Positions 1 through 11,253 of a stretch of 64,000 nt of DNA are shown one piece after another. A model generated the notes under the pieces. That model searched no databases, was not told the DNA's origin, and worked only from the letters and a program-made list of their open reading frames with translations. The translations under genes and the position numbers were made by a program. This stretch comes from Mycobacterium sp. 1164985.4 (lineage in GTDB: Bacteria; Actinomycetota; Actinomycetes; Mycobacteriales; Mycobacteriaceae): assembly GCF_001668575.1 (NCBI RefSeq), contig NZ_LZMD01000012.1, positions 1 through 64,000 of the forward strand, in the 5' to 3' direction. Positions within the stretch are counted from its first letter, which is position 1; every line of letters starts with the position of its first letter.

Positions 1-33
1 GGGGTGCAGCACTTCGTGCACGCTGGCGGGCGT

Positions 34-91
34 CGAGCGTGCGCGTAGTGCTGCTTTGCCGCGGCGTGTCGTGTGCAGACACGCACGCTCG
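34..91. repeat. Intergenic inverted repeat, element A (probable terminator)
   Basis: Ten-base arms CGAGCGTGCG (34-43) and CGCACGCTCG (82-91) enclose a 38-nt interior. Read on the minus strand, the interior contains TGTCTGCA and ACGACACGCCGC, which also occur inside the inverted repeat at 28045-28098. It lies just 3' of the crotonase gene that ends at 114, so a role as transcription terminator is likely but inferred. Confidence 0.6.
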
Positions 92-113
92 CGCGACGGG
101 GAGAAAGAGGGGG

Positions 114-887
114 TCAGCTGTCGATCTGGCTCTTGTTGCGCTTCGAGATCGCGGAGAACTGGTCTCCGAGGCCCTCGAAATCGCGGTGCTGGGCGTACGC
201 GATCTTCTCCTCGGCGGCCAACGCGGGGTCGATCACCGCGGCGGCGCCGGTCGTGTAGATCTCCTTCAGGCCGCGCATGACGGACGACGGCACCTCGGCG
301 ATCTGCGTGGCCAGCTCGACGGCACGGTCGAGCAACCGCTCGTGCGCGACGACCTCGGTGACCAGCCCGATGCGTTCGGCGCGGGCTGCGTCGACCACCT
401 CACCGGTCATCGACAGCCGGCGGGCCATGGCCAGCCCCACCACCTGCGGCAGCCGCGCGGTCATGCCGCCACCGGGCAGAATGCCGACCCGGGCGTGCGT
501 GTCGGCGAAGACAGCCCGCTCCGAGGCGATCAGGAAATCGCAGCCGAGCGCCATCTCCAGGCCACCGGTGAAGGTTGCGCCGTTGATGGCGGCGACGATC
601 GGCGTGCGCATGTTGCCCGTCGCGGCGATGCAACTCTGCGACCGGAACTCCTCGAAATAGCCGAGCCCGTCACGTTGGGCCTCCTTGAGGTCGACACCCG
701 CGCAGAACGCCGGGTCGGCGCCGGTGAGGACGACGGCGTTGACGGACTCATCGGCGTCGGCCTCGGTGAGCGCGGTGTAAGTGGCCTTGATCAGTCCGCG
801 GCTCAGCGCGTTTCGGGCCTCCGGGCGGTTCAGTGTCAGCACCCGCACCGGGCCACGGTCGTCGATGAGCACGAGCGAATCGGTCAT
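114..887 (-). CDS. Enoyl-CoA hydratase/isomerase family protein (crotonase fold)
   Basis: The 257-residue protein has the normal crotonase length. It shows the oxyanion-hole segments FCAGVDL (61-67) and the NGATFTGGLEMA stretch (102-113). Of the two acid residues used by classical enoyl-CoA hydratases, the first is kept (Glu111), while the second is replaced by His131 in ADTHARVG. The reaction may therefore be isomerisation, hydrolysis or a modified hydration, not standard hydratase chemistry. It acts on acyl-CoA thioesters in the cytoplasm. It is the last gene after nuoN on the same strand, separated by 48 bp. A TACGGT box ends 6 nt before the ATG and there is no Shine-Dalgarno, so it probably has its own leaderless promoter and is not part of the nuo transcript. 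Confidence 0.85.
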   Translation of the reverse strand: MTDSLVLIDDRGPVRVLTLNRPEARNALSRGLIKATYTALTEADADESVNAVVLTGADPAFCAGVDLKEAQRDGLGYFEEFRSQSCIAATGNMRTPIVAAINGATFTGGLEMALGCDFLIASERAVFADTHARVGILPGGGMTARLPQVVGLAMARRLSMTGEVVDAARAERIGLVTEVVAHERLLDRAVELATQIAEVPSSVMRGLKEIYTTGAAAVIDPALAAEEKIAYAQHRDFEGLGDQFSAISKRNKSQIDS

Positions 888-893
888 GCGATG

Positions 894-899
894 ACCGTA
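894..899 (-). promoter_or_regulatory. Putative -10 box for a leaderless crotonase mRNA
   Basis: The minus strand reads TACGGT, then 6 nt, then the ATG at 887-885. This is the TANNNT-N6-ATG spacing expected when transcription starts at the A of the start codon. No convincing -35 is visible. Confidence 0.5.
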
Positions 900-935
900 A
901 CCCGGTGCCGCCGAGCACGAAAGGCGTGCCTGGCG

Positions 936-2510
936 CTAACGCAGGAACTGGTTGGCGCTGTCGGCCAGATCCAGAAGCGGTTGCGGTAGCGCGCCCAACG
1001 CGAACGTCACCGCCGCGGTCACCGTCACCACCGTCGTGCTGAGCGCGCTCGGCACCACCACGGTCGGTGCGTCCTCGGGCGGATCGGTGAAGAACATCAA
1101 CACGATCACCCGGACGTAGAAATATGCCGCGATCGCGCTCGCGATCACGCCGACGATCACCAACGGGATCGCGCCGCCTTCACCCGCGGCCTTGAACACC
1201 GCGAACTTGCTGACGAATCCACTGGTCAGGGGGATACCGGCGAACGCCAGCAGGAAGAGCGAAAACACGATCCCCACAATGGGATAGCGGCGACCCACTC
1301 CCGCCCACCGCGCCATCGCGGTGTCCTCCTCGCCGTTGCGGTCGCGCACCAGGCCGACGACCGCGAAGGCGCCGACCGTGCTGAAGCCGTAGGCGAACAG
1401 ATAGAACAGCGTCGACGAGAGTCCCGCCTCGTTGGCGGCGATCAGGCCGGTGAGGATGAAACCGGTGTGGGCCACCGCGGAATACGCCAACATCCGCTTG
1501 ACGTCCACCTGCGTCACCGCGGTGACGGTGCCGACCACCATCGTCAGGATGGCGATCGCCCACAGCACCGGTCGCCAGTCCTCGTGCAGGCCCGGCACCG
1601 CGACGTAGAACACCCGCAGCATCGCGCCGAATGCGGCGATCTTCGTCGCCGCGGCCATGAACGCCGTGATCGACGTCGGCGCACCCTGATACACGTCGGG
1701 GATCCACGAGTGGAACGGCACCGCGCCGATCTTGAAGAGCACACCGACGAGCAACAGCGCGGTGCCGATCAGCGCCAGCGACGTCTTACCCGAACCCGCG
1801 GCGACGGCTTCGGAGATACCGACCAGGTCCAGCGTCCCGGCGTACCCGTACAGCATCGCCACGCCGTAGAGGAAGAACGCCGACGAGAAGGCGCCCAGCA
1901 GAAAGTATTTGAGCGCGGCCTCTTGGGACAGCAGGCGACGCCTGCGCGCCAGCCCGCACAGCAGGTACAGCGGCAGCGACAGGACTTCCAGCGCGATGAA
2001 CATGGTCAGCAGGTCGTCGGAGGCGGGGAACAGCAGCATGCCGCCGACGGCGAACATCGTCAGCGGAAAGACCTCGGTCTGGATCACTCCGGACTTGGTG
2101 GCCAGTTGTTCGGCGACGCTTCCGGGCGTGGCCGATGCCTGAGGGGTGAACCCGTCGAGTCCGCGGCGCATCCCGGCACCGACCTCCGCGCCGACCTGCC
2201 GCTCGGCTATCAGCAGGACGCCGAGGACGCCGACGAGCAGGATCGTGCCCTGCAGAAACAACGCCGGTGTGTCGATGACGACGGCCCCCATGACCGCCGA
2301 GCGGCCCACGGCACCATGCAGATTCCGCGCGAGCACCACCACGGCCACCAGGGCGGCCGCCAACCCGCCGAAGCAGAGCACGAGTTGGCTGGCGTACCGG
2401 TGCTGTCGCGGGAGGAACGCCTCGACGAGCACGCCGGCGATGGCGACCCCGAAGATGATCAGTAACGGGCAGATCAATCCGTATTCGACGGTAGGCGGGG
2501 TGAGGGTCAT
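936..2510 (-). CDS. nuoN: NADH-quinone oxidoreductase subunit N
   Basis: This 524-residue polytopic membrane protein is one of the three antiporter-like subunits of the proton-pumping arm of complex I, the type I NADH dehydrogenase that passes electrons from NADH to menaquinone. Hydrophobic helices run the length of the protein. It has the MrpA/D-like core, including charged residues within helices and the conserved segment around KIGAVPFHSWIPDVYQGAP. It is the last gene of the 14-gene nuo operon; its ATG overlaps the nuoM stop by 4 nt (ATGA), implying translational coupling. An unusually long inter-helix segment near residues 110-150 is rich in Gly and Ala, which I note only as a peculiarity. 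Identification is firm from family similarity and gene order. Confidence 0.97.
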   Translation of the reverse strand: MTLTPPTVEYGLICPLLIIFGVAIAGVLVEAFLPRQHRYASQLVLCFGGLAAALVAVVVLARNLHGAVGRSAVMGAVVIDTPALFLQGTILLVGVLGVLLIAERQVGAEVGAGMRRGLDGFTPQASATPGSVAEQLATKSGVIQTEVFPLTMFAVGGMLLFPASDDLLTMFIALEVLSLPLYLLCGLARRRRLLSQEAALKYFLLGAFSSAFFLYGVAMLYGYAGTLDLVGISEAVAAGSGKTSLALIGTALLLVGVLFKIGAVPFHSWIPDVYQGAPTSITAFMAAATKIAAFGAMLRVFYVAVPGLHEDWRPVLWAIAILTMVVGTVTAVTQVDVKRMLAYSAVAHTGFILTGLIAANEAGLSSTLFYLFAYGFSTVGAFAVVGLVRDRNGEEDTAMARWAGVGRRYPIVGIVFSLFLLAFAGIPLTSGFVSKFAVFKAAGEGGAIPLVIVGVIASAIAAYFYVRVIVLMFFTDPPEDAPTVVVPSALSTTVVTVTAAVTFALGALPQPLLDLADSANQFLR

Positions 2511-4072
2511 GGTCTCGGCCCTTCCGCGAGTCTGGGTGCGGGATCAGGTTGGTCGATCGTGGTCAGAGTGTGGTCGACCGCGGGATTGATGACATCCAGC
2601 GCGGGTTTCGGATACACGCCCAGCACGAGCAGCAAGGCGATCAACGGCGCGACGACGACGAGTTCGCGCGGCACTAGATCGCGCACCCGCTCGTTGCCCT
2701 CGGTGACGGCCCCGGTCATCATCCGCTGATACAACCACAGGATGTAGATCGCCGAGAGCACCAGCGCCGTGGACGCGAACACCGCGAGCACCGGATACCG
2801 CGTGAATGTCCCAATGAGAACCAGGAATTCGCTGATAAACGGCGCCAGCCCGGGCAGCGACAGCGTTGCGAGGCCGGCGACCAGGAAGGTGCCCGCCATG
2901 ACCGGTGCCACCTTCTGCACACCGCCGAAGGCCCGGATCACGCGGGTGCCCCTGCGCGACACCAGGAAACCGGCGATGAGGAACAGGGCCGCCGTCGAGA
3001 GGCCGTGGTTGATCATGTACAGCGTCGACCCGGACTGGCCCTGGCTGGTCATCACGAAGATGCCCAGGATGATGAATCCGAAGTGCGAGATCGACGTGTA
3101 CGCGATCAGCCGCATCACGTCGGTCTGGCCGATCGCGAGGATCGCGCCGTAGACGATGCCGATCACCGCCAGCGTGACCACGAGCGGCTGGAAATACGTT
3201 GACGCGTCAGGGAACAACTGCAGGCAGTACCGCAGCATGCCGAAAGTCCCGACCTTGTCCATCACCGCCATCATGAGCACCGCACTGGCCGGGGTGGCCT
3301 CGACCGCCGCATCGGGCAGCCACCGGTGGAAGGGCCACAGCGGCGCTTTGACCGCAAAGGCGAACATGAACCCGAGGAATAGCAGGTTCATCACGGCGGG
3401 GTTCACGGCGAACTCGCCGCTGGAAACGGCGGTGACGATCTCGCGGAAGTCGAACGTGCCCGAGGCGAACGCGTCGCTGGAGGCCGTGACCACATACAGC
3501 CCGATCACCGCGGCCAGCATGATCAGACCGCCGAACAGGTTGTACAGCAGGAACTTCACCGCCGCCTTGCTGCGGTTCTCGCCGCCGAAGCCGCCGATGA
3601 GGAAGTACATCGGGATCAGCATCGCCTCGAAGAACACGTAGAACAGCAGGATGTCCAGCGACACCAGCGACATCAGGACCATGCCCTCGACGGCCAGCGT
3701 CAACGCCAGGTAGGTCTGCACCGACCGTCCGCGCAGACCGGTCTGGGCGTCGGCGTCGTTCCAGCCCGCGATGATCAGCAGCGGCACCAGAACCGCGGTG
3801 AGCACGACGATCGCCAGTGCGATGCCGTCGACGCCGAGGATGTAGCCGGTGCCGAACGACGGGATCCATCGGTGGGATTCGACGTACTGGTACTGCTCGC
3901 CGCCGGGCTTGAAACCGACCGCGAGGACGGCGGTGATGGCCAGCACCGCGATCGAGACGGCCAGCGCGAACCATTTGGCCAGCACCCGCTGGGCGGCGGG
4001 AACGAGGATCACCAGCGCGGCGCCGACGGTCGGCGTCGCCCAGAGCACCGTGAGCCAGGGAAAGTTGTTCAC
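2507..4072 (-). CDS. nuoM: NADH-quinone oxidoreductase subunit M
   Basis: This 521-residue integral membrane antiporter-like subunit lies in the proton-translocating arm of complex I. It carries the typical [20 protein letters not shown] segment with the helix-breaking Pro and conserved Lys that form part of the proton path. About 14 hydrophobic segments are visible. It sits between nuoL and nuoN, with 4-nt ATGA-type overlaps on both sides, as expected for stoichiometric synthesis of adjacent subunits. Nothing is missing relative to the family, and the length is ordinary. Confidence 0.97.
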   Translation of the reverse strand: MNNFPWLTVLWATPTVGAALVILVPAAQRVLAKWFALAVSIAVLAITAVLAVGFKPGGEQYQYVESHRWIPSFGTGYILGVDGIALAIVVLTAVLVPLLIIAGWNDADAQTGLRGRSVQTYLALTLAVEGMVLMSLVSLDILLFYVFFEAMLIPMYFLIGGFGGENRSKAAVKFLLYNLFGGLIMLAAVIGLYVVTASSDAFASGTFDFREIVTAVSSGEFAVNPAVMNLLFLGFMFAFAVKAPLWPFHRWLPDAAVEATPASAVLMMAVMDKVGTFGMLRYCLQLFPDASTYFQPLVVTLAVIGIVYGAILAIGQTDVMRLIAYTSISHFGFIILGIFVMTSQGQSGSTLYMINHGLSTAALFLIAGFLVSRRGTRVIRAFGGVQKVAPVMAGTFLVAGLATLSLPGLAPFISEFLVLIGTFTRYPVLAVFASTALVLSAIYILWLYQRMMTGAVTEGNERVRDLVPRELVVVAPLIALLLVLGVYPKPALDVINPAVDHTLTTIDQPDPAPRLAEGPRP

Positions 4073-5949
4073 CAGAGTTGCACCGCCAGGATCGCCGCGA
4101 CCACCAGAACCGCACCGGAAAGCATCGAAAGGGCATACGAGCGTGCGTAACCCGTCTGCACGCGCCGCAGGCCCGAAGACATGCGGGCGACGAGCCCGGC
4201 CAGGCCGCTGGCCGCGCCGTCGATCGCCTCGTCGTCGATCTCGACGAGCCCGCGGGTCAGCAGTTGGCCGGGCCGCATCAGCACCGCCTCGTTGAACGCA
4301 TCGCCGTACAGGTCGTTGCGCGCCGCGTCGGTGAGCGCCGAACCGTCCGGGACGTCCTCTGGCACAGGCTTTCTTCCGTACATCCGGTAGGCGGTGACGA
4401 TGCCCACCGCCACCACGGCCAGGATCACCGTCGTCACCACCCAGACAGGTGCGACGTGGTGCACCTCATGCGCGCCTACCACCGGTTCGAGCCAGTGTTC
4501 GAGCGTGCCGCCGATCGCGAACGCCGCACCCGAACCGACGGAACCGATGGCCAGAAGGATCATCGGCCAGGTCATCACCGCGGGGGCCTCGTGCGGATGC
4601 GCATTGTCCGCCCAACGTTTCTCGCCGAAGAAGGTCATCAGCATCACCCTGGTCATGTAGAAGGCGGTGATGCCGGCGCCCAAAATCGCCGCGCCGCCCA
4701 GGATGATTCCCTTGGCGCCACCTGCGCCGAGCGCCGCTTCGATGATCCCGTCCTTGGAGAAGAAGCCGGCCAGGGGCGGTACCCCGATGATCGCGAGGTA
4801 ACCGAGGCCGAAGGTGACGAACGTGATCGGCAGCGCCTTGCGCAGGCCGCCGTAGCGGCGCATGTTGACCTCGTCGTCCATCGCGTGCATCACCGAACCG
4901 GCGCCCAGGAACAACCCGGCCTTGAAGAAGCCGTGGGTGAGCAGGTGCATGATCGCGAACGCGTACCCGACCGGGCCGAGCCCGGCGGCCAGCACCATGT
5001 AGCCGATCTGCGACATTGTCGACGCCGCAAGCGCTTTCTTGATGTCGTCCTTCGCGCAGCCGATGATCGCGCCGAACAGCAGGGTGACGGCGCCCACGAT
5101 GACGACGCCCAGTTGTGCGGTGGGCGCAAGATCGAACACCGGTCCGGAGCGCACGATGAGGTACACACCCGCGGTGACCATGGTGGCGGCGTGGATCAAC
5201 GCGGACACCGGTGTCGGACCCTCCATCGCGTCGCCCAGCCAGGACTGCAGCGGCACCTGCGCGGACTTACCGCACGCGGCGAGCAGAAGCAGCAACCCGA
5301 TCGCGGTCAGCACGCCCTCGCCGGCGCTCGGCGCGGCGGCGAAGACGCCCGCATAGGAGATCGACCCGATGTAGGCGAACATCACCATCATCGCGATGGC
5401 CAGACCCATGTCGCCGACGCGGTTGACGACGAACGCCTTCTTGGCCGCCGTCGCGGCCGACGGTTTGTGCGCCCAGAAGCCGATCAGCAGGTACGACGCC
5501 AGGCCGACGCCCTCCCAGCCGACGTAGAGGCCGAGGTAGTTGTCGGCGAGCACGAGCAGCAGCATCGCCGACAGGAACAGGTTCAGGTACGCGAAAAACC
5601 GTCGCCGTCCGGGGTCTTCGGCCATGTAGCCGATCGAGTAGATGTGGATCAGGGAGCCGACACCGGTGATCAGCAGCACGAAACACATCGACAGCTGGTC
5701 GAGTTGCATCCCGAAGTCGACCTGCAGCCCGCCGACCGGCACCCAGGAGAACAGCGCCTCGTGAACCGCGCGGTGTTCGGAGTCCCGGCCCAGCATGTCC
5801 ACGAAGAGCAGCGCGCCCACCACGAACGAGCCGATGGCGGCGGCACAGCCCAGCAGGTGGCCCCAGGCGTCGGTCCGACGGCCGCCCAGGAGCAGGATCG
5901 CCGCGCCGGCCAACGGCAGCGCGATGGTCAGCCAAACAGGAATCGTCAT
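4069..5949 (-). CDS. nuoL: NADH-quinone oxidoreductase subunit L
   Basis: This is the largest membrane subunit of complex I at 626 residues and the most distal antiporter-like module; its long C-terminal lateral helix braces nuoM and nuoN. Family landmarks include [16 protein letters not shown] and the [26 protein letters not shown] region, split here between about residues 145-160 and 235-260. The final ~100 residues hold an amphipathic stretch and a last transmembrane helix. It overlaps nuoM by 4 nt; a 7-bp gap separates it from nuoK. A second long reading frame on the opposite strand is a GC-rich shadow and not a gene. Confidence 0.97.
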   Translation of the reverse strand: MTIPVWLTIALPLAGAAILLLGGRRTDAWGHLLGCAAAIGSFVVGALLFVDMLGRDSEHRAVHEALFSWVPVGGLQVDFGMQLDQLSMCFVLLITGVGSLIHIYSIGYMAEDPGRRRFFAYLNLFLSAMLLLVLADNYLGLYVGWEGVGLASYLLIGFWAHKPSAATAAKKAFVVNRVGDMGLAIAMMVMFAYIGSISYAGVFAAAPSAGEGVLTAIGLLLLLAACGKSAQVPLQSWLGDAMEGPTPVSALIHAATMVTAGVYLIVRSGPVFDLAPTAQLGVVIVGAVTLLFGAIIGCAKDDIKKALAASTMSQIGYMVLAAGLGPVGYAFAIMHLLTHGFFKAGLFLGAGSVMHAMDDEVNMRRYGGLRKALPITFVTFGLGYLAIIGVPPLAGFFSKDGIIEAALGAGGAKGIILGGAAILGAGITAFYMTRVMLMTFFGEKRWADNAHPHEAPAVMTWPMILLAIGSVGSGAAFAIGGTLEHWLEPVVGAHEVHHVAPVWVVTTVILAVVAVGIVTAYRMYGRKPVPEDVPDGSALTDAARNDLYGDAFNEAVLMRPGQLLTRGLVEIDDEAIDGAASGLAGLVARMSSGLRRVQTGYARSYALSMLSGAVLVVAAILAVQLW

Positions 5950-5956
5950 CGCGCCT

Positions 5957-6256
5957 CTAGTTCTTCAGCAGGCTGGCGTCGTCGACCGAGGCCGACTGGC
6001 GGGCACGGAAGATGCTCATGATGATCGCGAGGCCGATGACCACCTCGCACGCGGCGACCACCATGGTGAAGAACGCGACCACTTGGCCGTTGAGGTGGCC
6101 GTGCATGCGGGAGAACGAGACGAACGCGAGGTTCGCGGCGTTCAGCATCAGTTCGACGCACATGAACATCACGATGGCGTTGCGGCGCAACAGCACCCCG
6201 GATGCACCGATTGTGAACAGCAGCGCCGACAGATAGAGGTAGTTGTCGGGATTCAT
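5957..6256 (-). CDS. nuoK: NADH-quinone oxidoreductase subunit K
   Basis: This small 99-residue, three-helix membrane subunit of complex I is MrpC-like and forms part of the proton-input channel. The helix-buried glutamates are present: Glu35 in [12 protein letters not shown] and Glu71 in AACEVVIGL. The start was placed at the ATG at 6256, giving [10 protein letters not shown] and a standard-length protein. A longer in-frame extension upstream would run antisense-like through nuoJ and is not credible. The ATG overlaps the nuoJ stop by 4 nt. Confidence 0.96.
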   Translation of the reverse strand: MNPDNYLYLSALLFTIGASGVLLRRNAIVMFMCVELMLNAANLAFVSFSRMHGHLNGQVVAFFTMVVAACEVVIGLAIIMSIFRARQSASVDDASLLKN

Positions 6257-7023
6257 TCCCCACCTCCTCTGCCGTTCGTGACGGTGACCGTCCGCTTCTG
6301 CAGGATGGGGCTGACCGACAGGTCGGACCCCGAACCGTCCGGCAACCGGGCGGCGATGTCGACGGCGTTGTTGCGCGCGAACACACCAGGATTCGGCAGC
6401 GTTGTCGGGTACCCGCCCGGCTTGAACCGTTCTTCGGCGAGTTCGCGTTGGGTCTTGCGGCGCTCGAAGCGTTCCCGGTGCGCCAACACCATCGCGCCCA
6501 GCGCGGCGGTGATCAGCAGCGCGCTGGTCAACTCGAACGCCCACAGGTAGCGCACGAAAATCAGCGCCGCCAACCCTTCGACGTTGCCGCCGGCATTGGC
6601 CTGCGCGAGCCCGGTGAACCCGCCGGCCGAGACGTTGCCGATGCCCGCGATGAGCAGGATTCCGAAGCCGACACCGATGACGATGGCGGCAACCCGTTGT
6701 CCGCGAATCGTTTCCACGAGTGAGTCCGAGGAGTCGACGCCGATGAGCATCAGCACGAACAAGAACAGCATCATGACGGCGCCGGTGTAGACCACCACCT
6801 GCACGACGCCGAGGAACAGCGCACCCTGGGCGATGTAGAACACCGCCAGCACGATCATCGTCATGGCCAGAAACATCGCCGAGTACACGGCTTTCGGCGC
6901 GGAGATCACCCCGAGCGCGCCGAGCACCGCGACGGCGCCCAGCACCCAGAACAGCACGGCCTCGGTGGTCGTGGTGTGCCCGGGAGTGTCCGCGGCCACC
7001 GCCGCGAGCAGGTCGAGCCTCAT
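6253..7023 (-). CDS. nuoJ: NADH-quinone oxidoreductase subunit J
   Basis: This 256-residue membrane subunit of complex I has five hydrophobic helices in the first ~170 residues, including the [18 protein letters not shown] helix that carries the pi-bulge coupling element known from complex I structures. The last ~80 residues form a hydrophilic cytoplasmic tail ([13 protein letters not shown] and beyond) longer than in Escherichia coli; this is usual in mycobacteria. It overlaps nuoI and nuoK by 4 nt each. Confidence 0.95.
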   Translation of the reverse strand: MRLDLLAAVAADTPGHTTTTEAVLFWVLGAVAVLGALGVISAPKAVYSAMFLAMTMIVLAVFYIAQGALFLGVVQVVVYTGAVMMLFLFVLMLIGVDSSDSLVETIRGQRVAAIVIGVGFGILLIAGIGNVSAGGFTGLAQANAGGNVEGLAALIFVRYLWAFELTSALLITAALGAMVLAHRERFERRKTQRELAEERFKPGGYPTTLPNPGVFARNNAVDIAARLPDGSGSDLSVSPILQKRTVTVTNGRGGGE

Positions 7024-7565
7024 CGGACGTCCCCGGTGACTTTCTGGGTCTCCGGTTCGACGGGCCCGACGTTGCCCAGGTAGTAGTCGTCGTCGGTGGC
7101 GCCGGGCGCCATTGGATGCGGCGGCGGCAGCATGCCGGATCGCAACGGCGCCAACAGCTTGTCCTTACCCCAGATGAGGTCGGCGCGGTTGTCGTCGGCC
7201 ATCTCGTATTCGTTGGTCATCGTCAACGCCCGCGTGGGACACGCCTCGATGCACAGGCCGCAGCCGATGCAGCGGAGGTAGTTGATCTGGTACACGCGGC
7301 CGTAGCGTTCACCGGGCGAATACCGTTCGTCTTCTGTGTTGTCGGCGCCCTCAACGTAGATGGCGTCGGCGGGGCACGCCCAGGCGCACAGTTCGCACCC
7401 GATGCACTTCTCCAGACCGTCGGGGTACCGGTTCAGTTGGTGACGCCCGTGATAGCGCTTGGCGACGGGCCCCGGCTTCTCCGGATACTCCTCGGTGATC
7501 GGCTTTTTGAACATGGTCCCGAAGGTGACTCCGAAACCCTTTATCGCGTCGAGGAACTTAGGCAT
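7020..7565 (-). CDS. nuoI: NADH-quinone oxidoreductase subunit I (2x[4Fe-4S])
   Basis: This 181-residue ferredoxin-like subunit of the peripheral arm relays electrons towards the quinone site. Two complete CxxCxxCxxxCP motifs are visible: Cys54/57/60/64 and Cys99/102/105/109. The start at 7565 ([10 protein letters not shown]) was preferred over an upstream in-frame ATG at 7676, because the latter would add 37 low-complexity Arg/Ser residues encoded within nuoH. With this start the gene overlaps nuoH by 8 nt and nuoJ by 4 nt. The C-terminal ~40 residues after the second cluster are a proline-rich tail. Confidence 0.96.
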   Translation of the reverse strand: MPKFLDAIKGFGVTFGTMFKKPITEEYPEKPGPVAKRYHGRHQLNRYPDGLEKCIGCELCAWACPADAIYVEGADNTEDERYSPGERYGRVYQINYLRCIGCGLCIEACPTRALTMTNEYEMADDNRADLIWGKDKLLAPLRSGMLPPPHPMAPGATDDDYYLGNVGPVEPETQKVTGDVR

Positions 7566-8814
7566 CGGCTCGCTCCTTGGTTGCGGTCGGCCCCAGACCA
7601 GGCTCTGTGCTGCTCGGCAGGGGCGGGACGGGGAAGCTTTCCGGATCCAGCTTCTGCTGCGGGATCTCGCGGACATTGCGACGGCGCGCCGACCGCCACA
7701 AACCGACGACGACCAGCAGCGCGACGATGGTGCCGAGAGAGGCGAGCGTGGTGGTCACCTGGCTGAAGCCTTCGTTGCGTAGCGCCCGCGCCGTGGCGAC
7801 AATCATGATCCACGCCAACGAGAACGGGATCAGCACCTTCCAGCCCAGCGCCATGAACTGGTCGTAGCGCATGCGGGGCAGCGTGGCGCGCAGCCAGAAG
7901 AACAAGAACATGAACCCCCACACCTTGGCGACGAACCAAAGTAAAGGCCACCAACCGGTGTTAGCGCCGTCCCACATGTTGATCGGCCACGGGGCGTGCC
8001 AGCCGCCGAGGAACATCGTCGTCGCCAGCGCCGACACAGTCGTCATGTTGACGTACTCGGCGAGCATGAACATCGCGAACTTGATCGACGAGTACTCGGT
8101 GTGGAACCCGCCGACCAGTTCGCCCTCGGCCTCGGGCAGATCAAAAGGCGCGCGGTTGGTTTCGCCGACCATCGAGGTGACATAAACCAGGAACGACGGC
8201 AGCAGCAGGAAAACGAACCAGGTGCCGTCCTGGGCGGCGACGATGCCGGAGGTCGACATCGAACCCGCATAGATGAACACCGCCACGAACGACAGAGCCA
8301 TCGCGATCTCGTACGAGATGACCTGTGCGCTCGACCGTATCCCGCCGAGCAGCGGATACGTCGAACCCGACGCCCAACCGGCCAACACGATCCCGTACAC
8401 GCCGATCGACGTCGCGGCAAGGATGTAGAGGACGGCGACGGGCATGTCGGTCAGCTGTAATGCGGTGCGGTGACCGAAGATCGAGACCTCGCCGCCCATC
8501 GGGATGACGGCGAACGCGATGAAGGCGGGCACCGCCGAGATCACCGGCGCGGCGAGGTAGACGAACTTGTCCACCCCGGTGGGGACCAGGCCCTCCTTAA
8601 GGGCGAGTTTGACGCCGTCGACCAAAGACTGCAGGAGTCCCTTGGGCCCGACGCGGTTGGGGCCGAACCGCATCTGCATGCGCCCCAGCAGTTTGCGCTC
8701 GATCAGGATCGCCGAGAGAACCGACAGCATCAGGAACGCGAAGACCGCCACCGACTTGCCGAGGATCAGCCACCACGGGTCGTGTCCGAACAGAGTGGGA
8801 TCGGGATGGATCAC
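7558..8814 (-). CDS. nuoH: NADH-quinone oxidoreductase subunit H
   Basis: This 418-residue membrane subunit links the hydrophilic and membrane arms and lines the quinone-access tunnel. Family signatures include [19 protein letters not shown] near residues 40-60 and [19 protein letters not shown] near 240. A GTG start at 8814 was chosen; it overlaps the nuoG stop as GTGA and gives [10 protein letters not shown]. The frame stays open well upstream inside nuoG but encodes nothing family-like there. The C-terminus carries a ~50-residue charged extension beyond the usual end ([14 protein letters not shown] onwards), as in other mycobacteria. Confidence 0.96.
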   Translation of the reverse strand: MIHPDPTLFGHDPWWLILGKSVAVFAFLMLSVLSAILIERKLLGRMQMRFGPNRVGPKGLLQSLVDGVKLALKEGLVPTGVDKFVYLAAPVISAVPAFIAFAVIPMGGEVSIFGHRTALQLTDMPVAVLYILAATSIGVYGIVLAGWASGSTYPLLGGIRSSAQVISYEIAMALSFVAVFIYAGSMSTSGIVAAQDGTWFVFLLLPSFLVYVTSMVGETNRAPFDLPEAEGELVGGFHTEYSSIKFAMFMLAEYVNMTTVSALATTMFLGGWHAPWPINMWDGANTGWWPLLWFVAKVWGFMFLFFWLRATLPRMRYDQFMALGWKVLIPFSLAWIMIVATARALRNEGFSQVTTTLASLGTIVALLVVVGLWRSARRRNVREIPQQKLDPESFPVPPLPSSTEPGLGPTATKERADA

Positions 8815-11201
8815 GGCTCGGCCCGCCCGATCGACACGACGTCCCCGGGCGAGACGCCGAGGCTGCGGTGGACCGCCGAACCCGGCGAGTTCAGCGGTAG
8901 CCAGAGCACACGGTCGCCCATGTCGGTGATGACCAGCGGCAGCGTGATCGTCCCGCGTGGCGTCCGCGCGGTGACCAGATCGCCGTTCTGAGCACCGATT
9001 TCGGCGGCCGTGGTCGCCGAGAGCCGGGCCACCGGCGTGCGCGCGGTGCCTGCCAGATGCGGTTCGCCGTCCTGCAGGCGGCCCTCGTCGAGCAGCATCC
9101 GCCAACCCGCGAGCACGGCCTGTCCCTCGACCGGAAGCGTGCGCTTCGACGGCGCGACGCTCGGTGCTTCGGGTCGCCGTCCCGCCCACATGCCCAGGCG
9201 GGAGATCTCGTCGCCGGCGGCCGACGCGGTCGGCAGGTTCAACGCCACACCGATCTCGTCGGCCAGGAAGTTCAGCACCCGCAGATCGGGGGTGGCATTG
9301 GTCTTGAGCGACGGCTGGAACGGGCGAAGTCGGCCCTCCCAGTTCAGGTATGAGCCGGCCTTCTCCACCACCGGCGCGATGGGGAAGACGACGTCGGCCG
9401 CCGCGGTGACCGCGCTCTCCCGCAGTTCGAGGCTGACGACAAAGGGCGCGGACTCGATCGCGGCCAGCGCCGCCTCGGGATCCGGTAGGTCGGCGACCTC
9501 CACGCCGCCGACGAGCAGGGCGCCCAGTTCGCCGCTGCGCGCGGCCTCCAGGATCGCGGTGGTGTCCCGGCCCGGCGCGCTGGGCAGCGCGTCGACGTGC
9601 CACGCCGTCGCGGTCTGCTCGAGGGCTGTGCCATCGCTGATCGGCCTGCCGCCGGGCAACAAGTTGGGCAGCGCACCGGCTTCCACCGCGCCGCGCTCAC
9701 CGGCACGTCTGGGCACCCACGCCAGCCTCGCGCCGGTCGCTTCGGCCAATCTGCCTGCCGCAGATAGGGCTCCGGGCGAAATGGCCAGGCGCTCGCCGAC
9801 CATGATGATTGCGCCGGGCAGCCGCAGCTGCGGGTCGCTGGCCAGCTCGTCGAGCGCGGCGGCCTCGTGTCCCGGGGCGGCCGTGACCAGCCGGCCGCGC
9901 AATTTGGACAGGCTGCGGGTGGCAAAGGGCGCGACGGCGATCACCTGCAGCGCCTTCTTGCGCACGGCCTTGCGCAGCCGCAGGAACACGATCGGAGATT
10001 CCTCTTCGGGCTCGAACCCGGCCAGCAGAACCGCCGGTGCGTTCTCGAGGTCGGTGTAGGTCACCGTCATCGGCTGACCCGCGACGTGGGCGGCGAGGAA
10101 GTCGGCCTCCTCGGCGCTGTGCGGCCGGGCCCGAAAGTCGATGTCGTTGGTGTTGAGCGCGATCCGGGCGAACTTGGAGTAGGCGTAGGCATCTTCGAGG
10201 GTCATCCGACCGCCGACCAGCACACCTGCGCTGCCGCTGGCCGCGGCCAGCCCGTTGCCGGCCACCACCAGCGCTTCGGACCAGGACGCCGGCCGCAGCT
10301 TGCCGTCCTCGTCGCGGATCAGCGGTGTGGTGATGCGGTCGCCCTGAGTGGTGTACGTGAACGCCCACCGGCCCTTGTCGCAGTTCCATTCCTCGTTGAC
10401 CTCGGGTTCGTCACCGGCCAACCGGCGCATGACCTTTCCGCGCCGATGATCGGTGCGCTGGGCGCATCCCGACGCGCAGTGCTCGCACACGCTGGGGCTC
10501 GACACAAGGTCGAACGGCCGGGCCCGGAACCGGTAGGCCGCCCCGGTCAGCGCGCCGACCGGGCAGATCTGCACGGTGTTGCCGGAGAAGTACGACTCGA
10601 ACGGCTCGCCCGGCGCGATGCCGACCTGTTGCAGCGCACCGCGTTCCAGCAGCTCGATGAACGGATCGCCGGCGATCTGCTCGGAGAACCGGGTGCAGCG
10701 CGCGCACAGCACACAGCGCTCGCGGTCCAGCAGCACCTGGGAGGAAATGTTGATCGGCTTCGGGAAGGTGCGCTTGACGTCTTCGAAGCGTGTTTCGGCG
10801 CGGCCGTTGGACATTGCCTGGTTCTGCAGCGGGCACTCGCCACCCTTGTCGCACACCGGGCAGTCGAGCGGATGGTTGATCAGCAGGAACTCCATGATGC
10901 CCTGCTGCGCTTTGTCCGCCTCCGCTGAGGTGTACTGCGTGCGCACCACCATGTCCGGGGTGCAGGTCGTCGTGCACGACGCCATCGGTTTACGCTGCCC
11001 CTCGACCTCGACCAGGCACTGCCGACAGGCACCCACCGGGTCGAGCAGCGGATGGTCACAGAACCGCGGGATCTGGATCCCGATCAGTTCGGCGGCCCGA
11101 ATCACCAACGTGCCCTTCGGAACACTGACGTCGACGCCGTCGATCGACAACTGGACCATCTCGACGCCGGTGTCCGCCCCGGTATCAGCGGTCTGCGTCA
11201 T
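8811..11201 (-). CDS. nuoG: NADH-quinone oxidoreductase subunit G
   Basis: This 796-residue iron-sulfur and molybdopterin-fold subunit is part of the NADH-oxidising module of complex I. The N-terminal [2Fe-2S] domain uses Cys48, Cys59, Cys62 and Cys76. It is followed by the His-Cys3 cluster ([17 protein letters not shown]), a [4Fe-4S] site (RCVLCARC) and a further four-Cys site (CEHCASGC plus NCDKG), the optional N7-type cluster. The rest is the degenerate molybdopterin oxidoreductase fold. The start at 11201 ([10 protein letters not shown]) has AAGGGGG just upstream. An in-frame start at 11234 adds only eleven residues and lacks that spacing. This is the only wide junction in the operon, 52 bp after nuoF. 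Confidence 0.95.
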   Translation of the reverse strand: MTQTADTGADTGVEMVQLSIDGVDVSVPKGTLVIRAAELIGIQIPRFCDHPLLDPVGACRQCLVEVEGQRKPMASCTTTCTPDMVVRTQYTSAEADKAQQGIMEFLLINHPLDCPVCDKGGECPLQNQAMSNGRAETRFEDVKRTFPKPINISSQVLLDRERCVLCARCTRFSEQIAGDPFIELLERGALQQVGIAPGEPFESYFSGNTVQICPVGALTGAAYRFRARPFDLVSSPSVCEHCASGCAQRTDHRRGKVMRRLAGDEPEVNEEWNCDKGRWAFTYTTQGDRITTPLIRDEDGKLRPASWSEALVVAGNGLAAASGSAGVLVGGRMTLEDAYAYSKFARIALNTNDIDFRARPHSAEEADFLAAHVAGQPMTVTYTDLENAPAVLLAGFEPEEESPIVFLRLRKAVRKKALQVIAVAPFATRSLSKLRGRLVTAAPGHEAAALDELASDPQLRLPGAIIMVGERLAISPGALSAAGRLAEATGARLAWVPRRAGERGAVEAGALPNLLPGGRPISDGTALEQTATAWHVDALPSAPGRDTTAILEAARSGELGALLVGGVEVADLPDPEAALAAIESAPFVVSLELRESAVTAAADVVFPIAPVVEKAGSYLNWEGRLRPFQPSLKTNATPDLRVLNFLADEIGVALNLPTASAAGDEISRLGMWAGRRPEAPSVAPSKRTLPVEGQAVLAGWRMLLDEGRLQDGEPHLAGTARTPVARLSATTAAEIGAQNGDLVTARTPRGTITLPLVITDMGDRVLWLPLNSPGSAVHRSLGVSPGDVVSIGRAEP

Positions 11202-11253
11202 TGTGCCCCCTTTTCGCCGCGAACACGCGGCCACTGCAAAGGATTCGTCCCCA

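Noticed and set aside
914..928. Small hairpin GCACG/CGTGC between nuoN and the crotonase gene
   Set aside because: A 5-bp stem in GC-rich DNA is expected by chance and no further terminator features are present.
4078..6021. A 647-codon open frame on the plus strand opposite nuoL
   Set aside because: It is rich in Arg, His, Gln and Asp with no family features, as expected from the complement of a GC-rich gene with strong third-position bias. nuoL on the other strand is certain.
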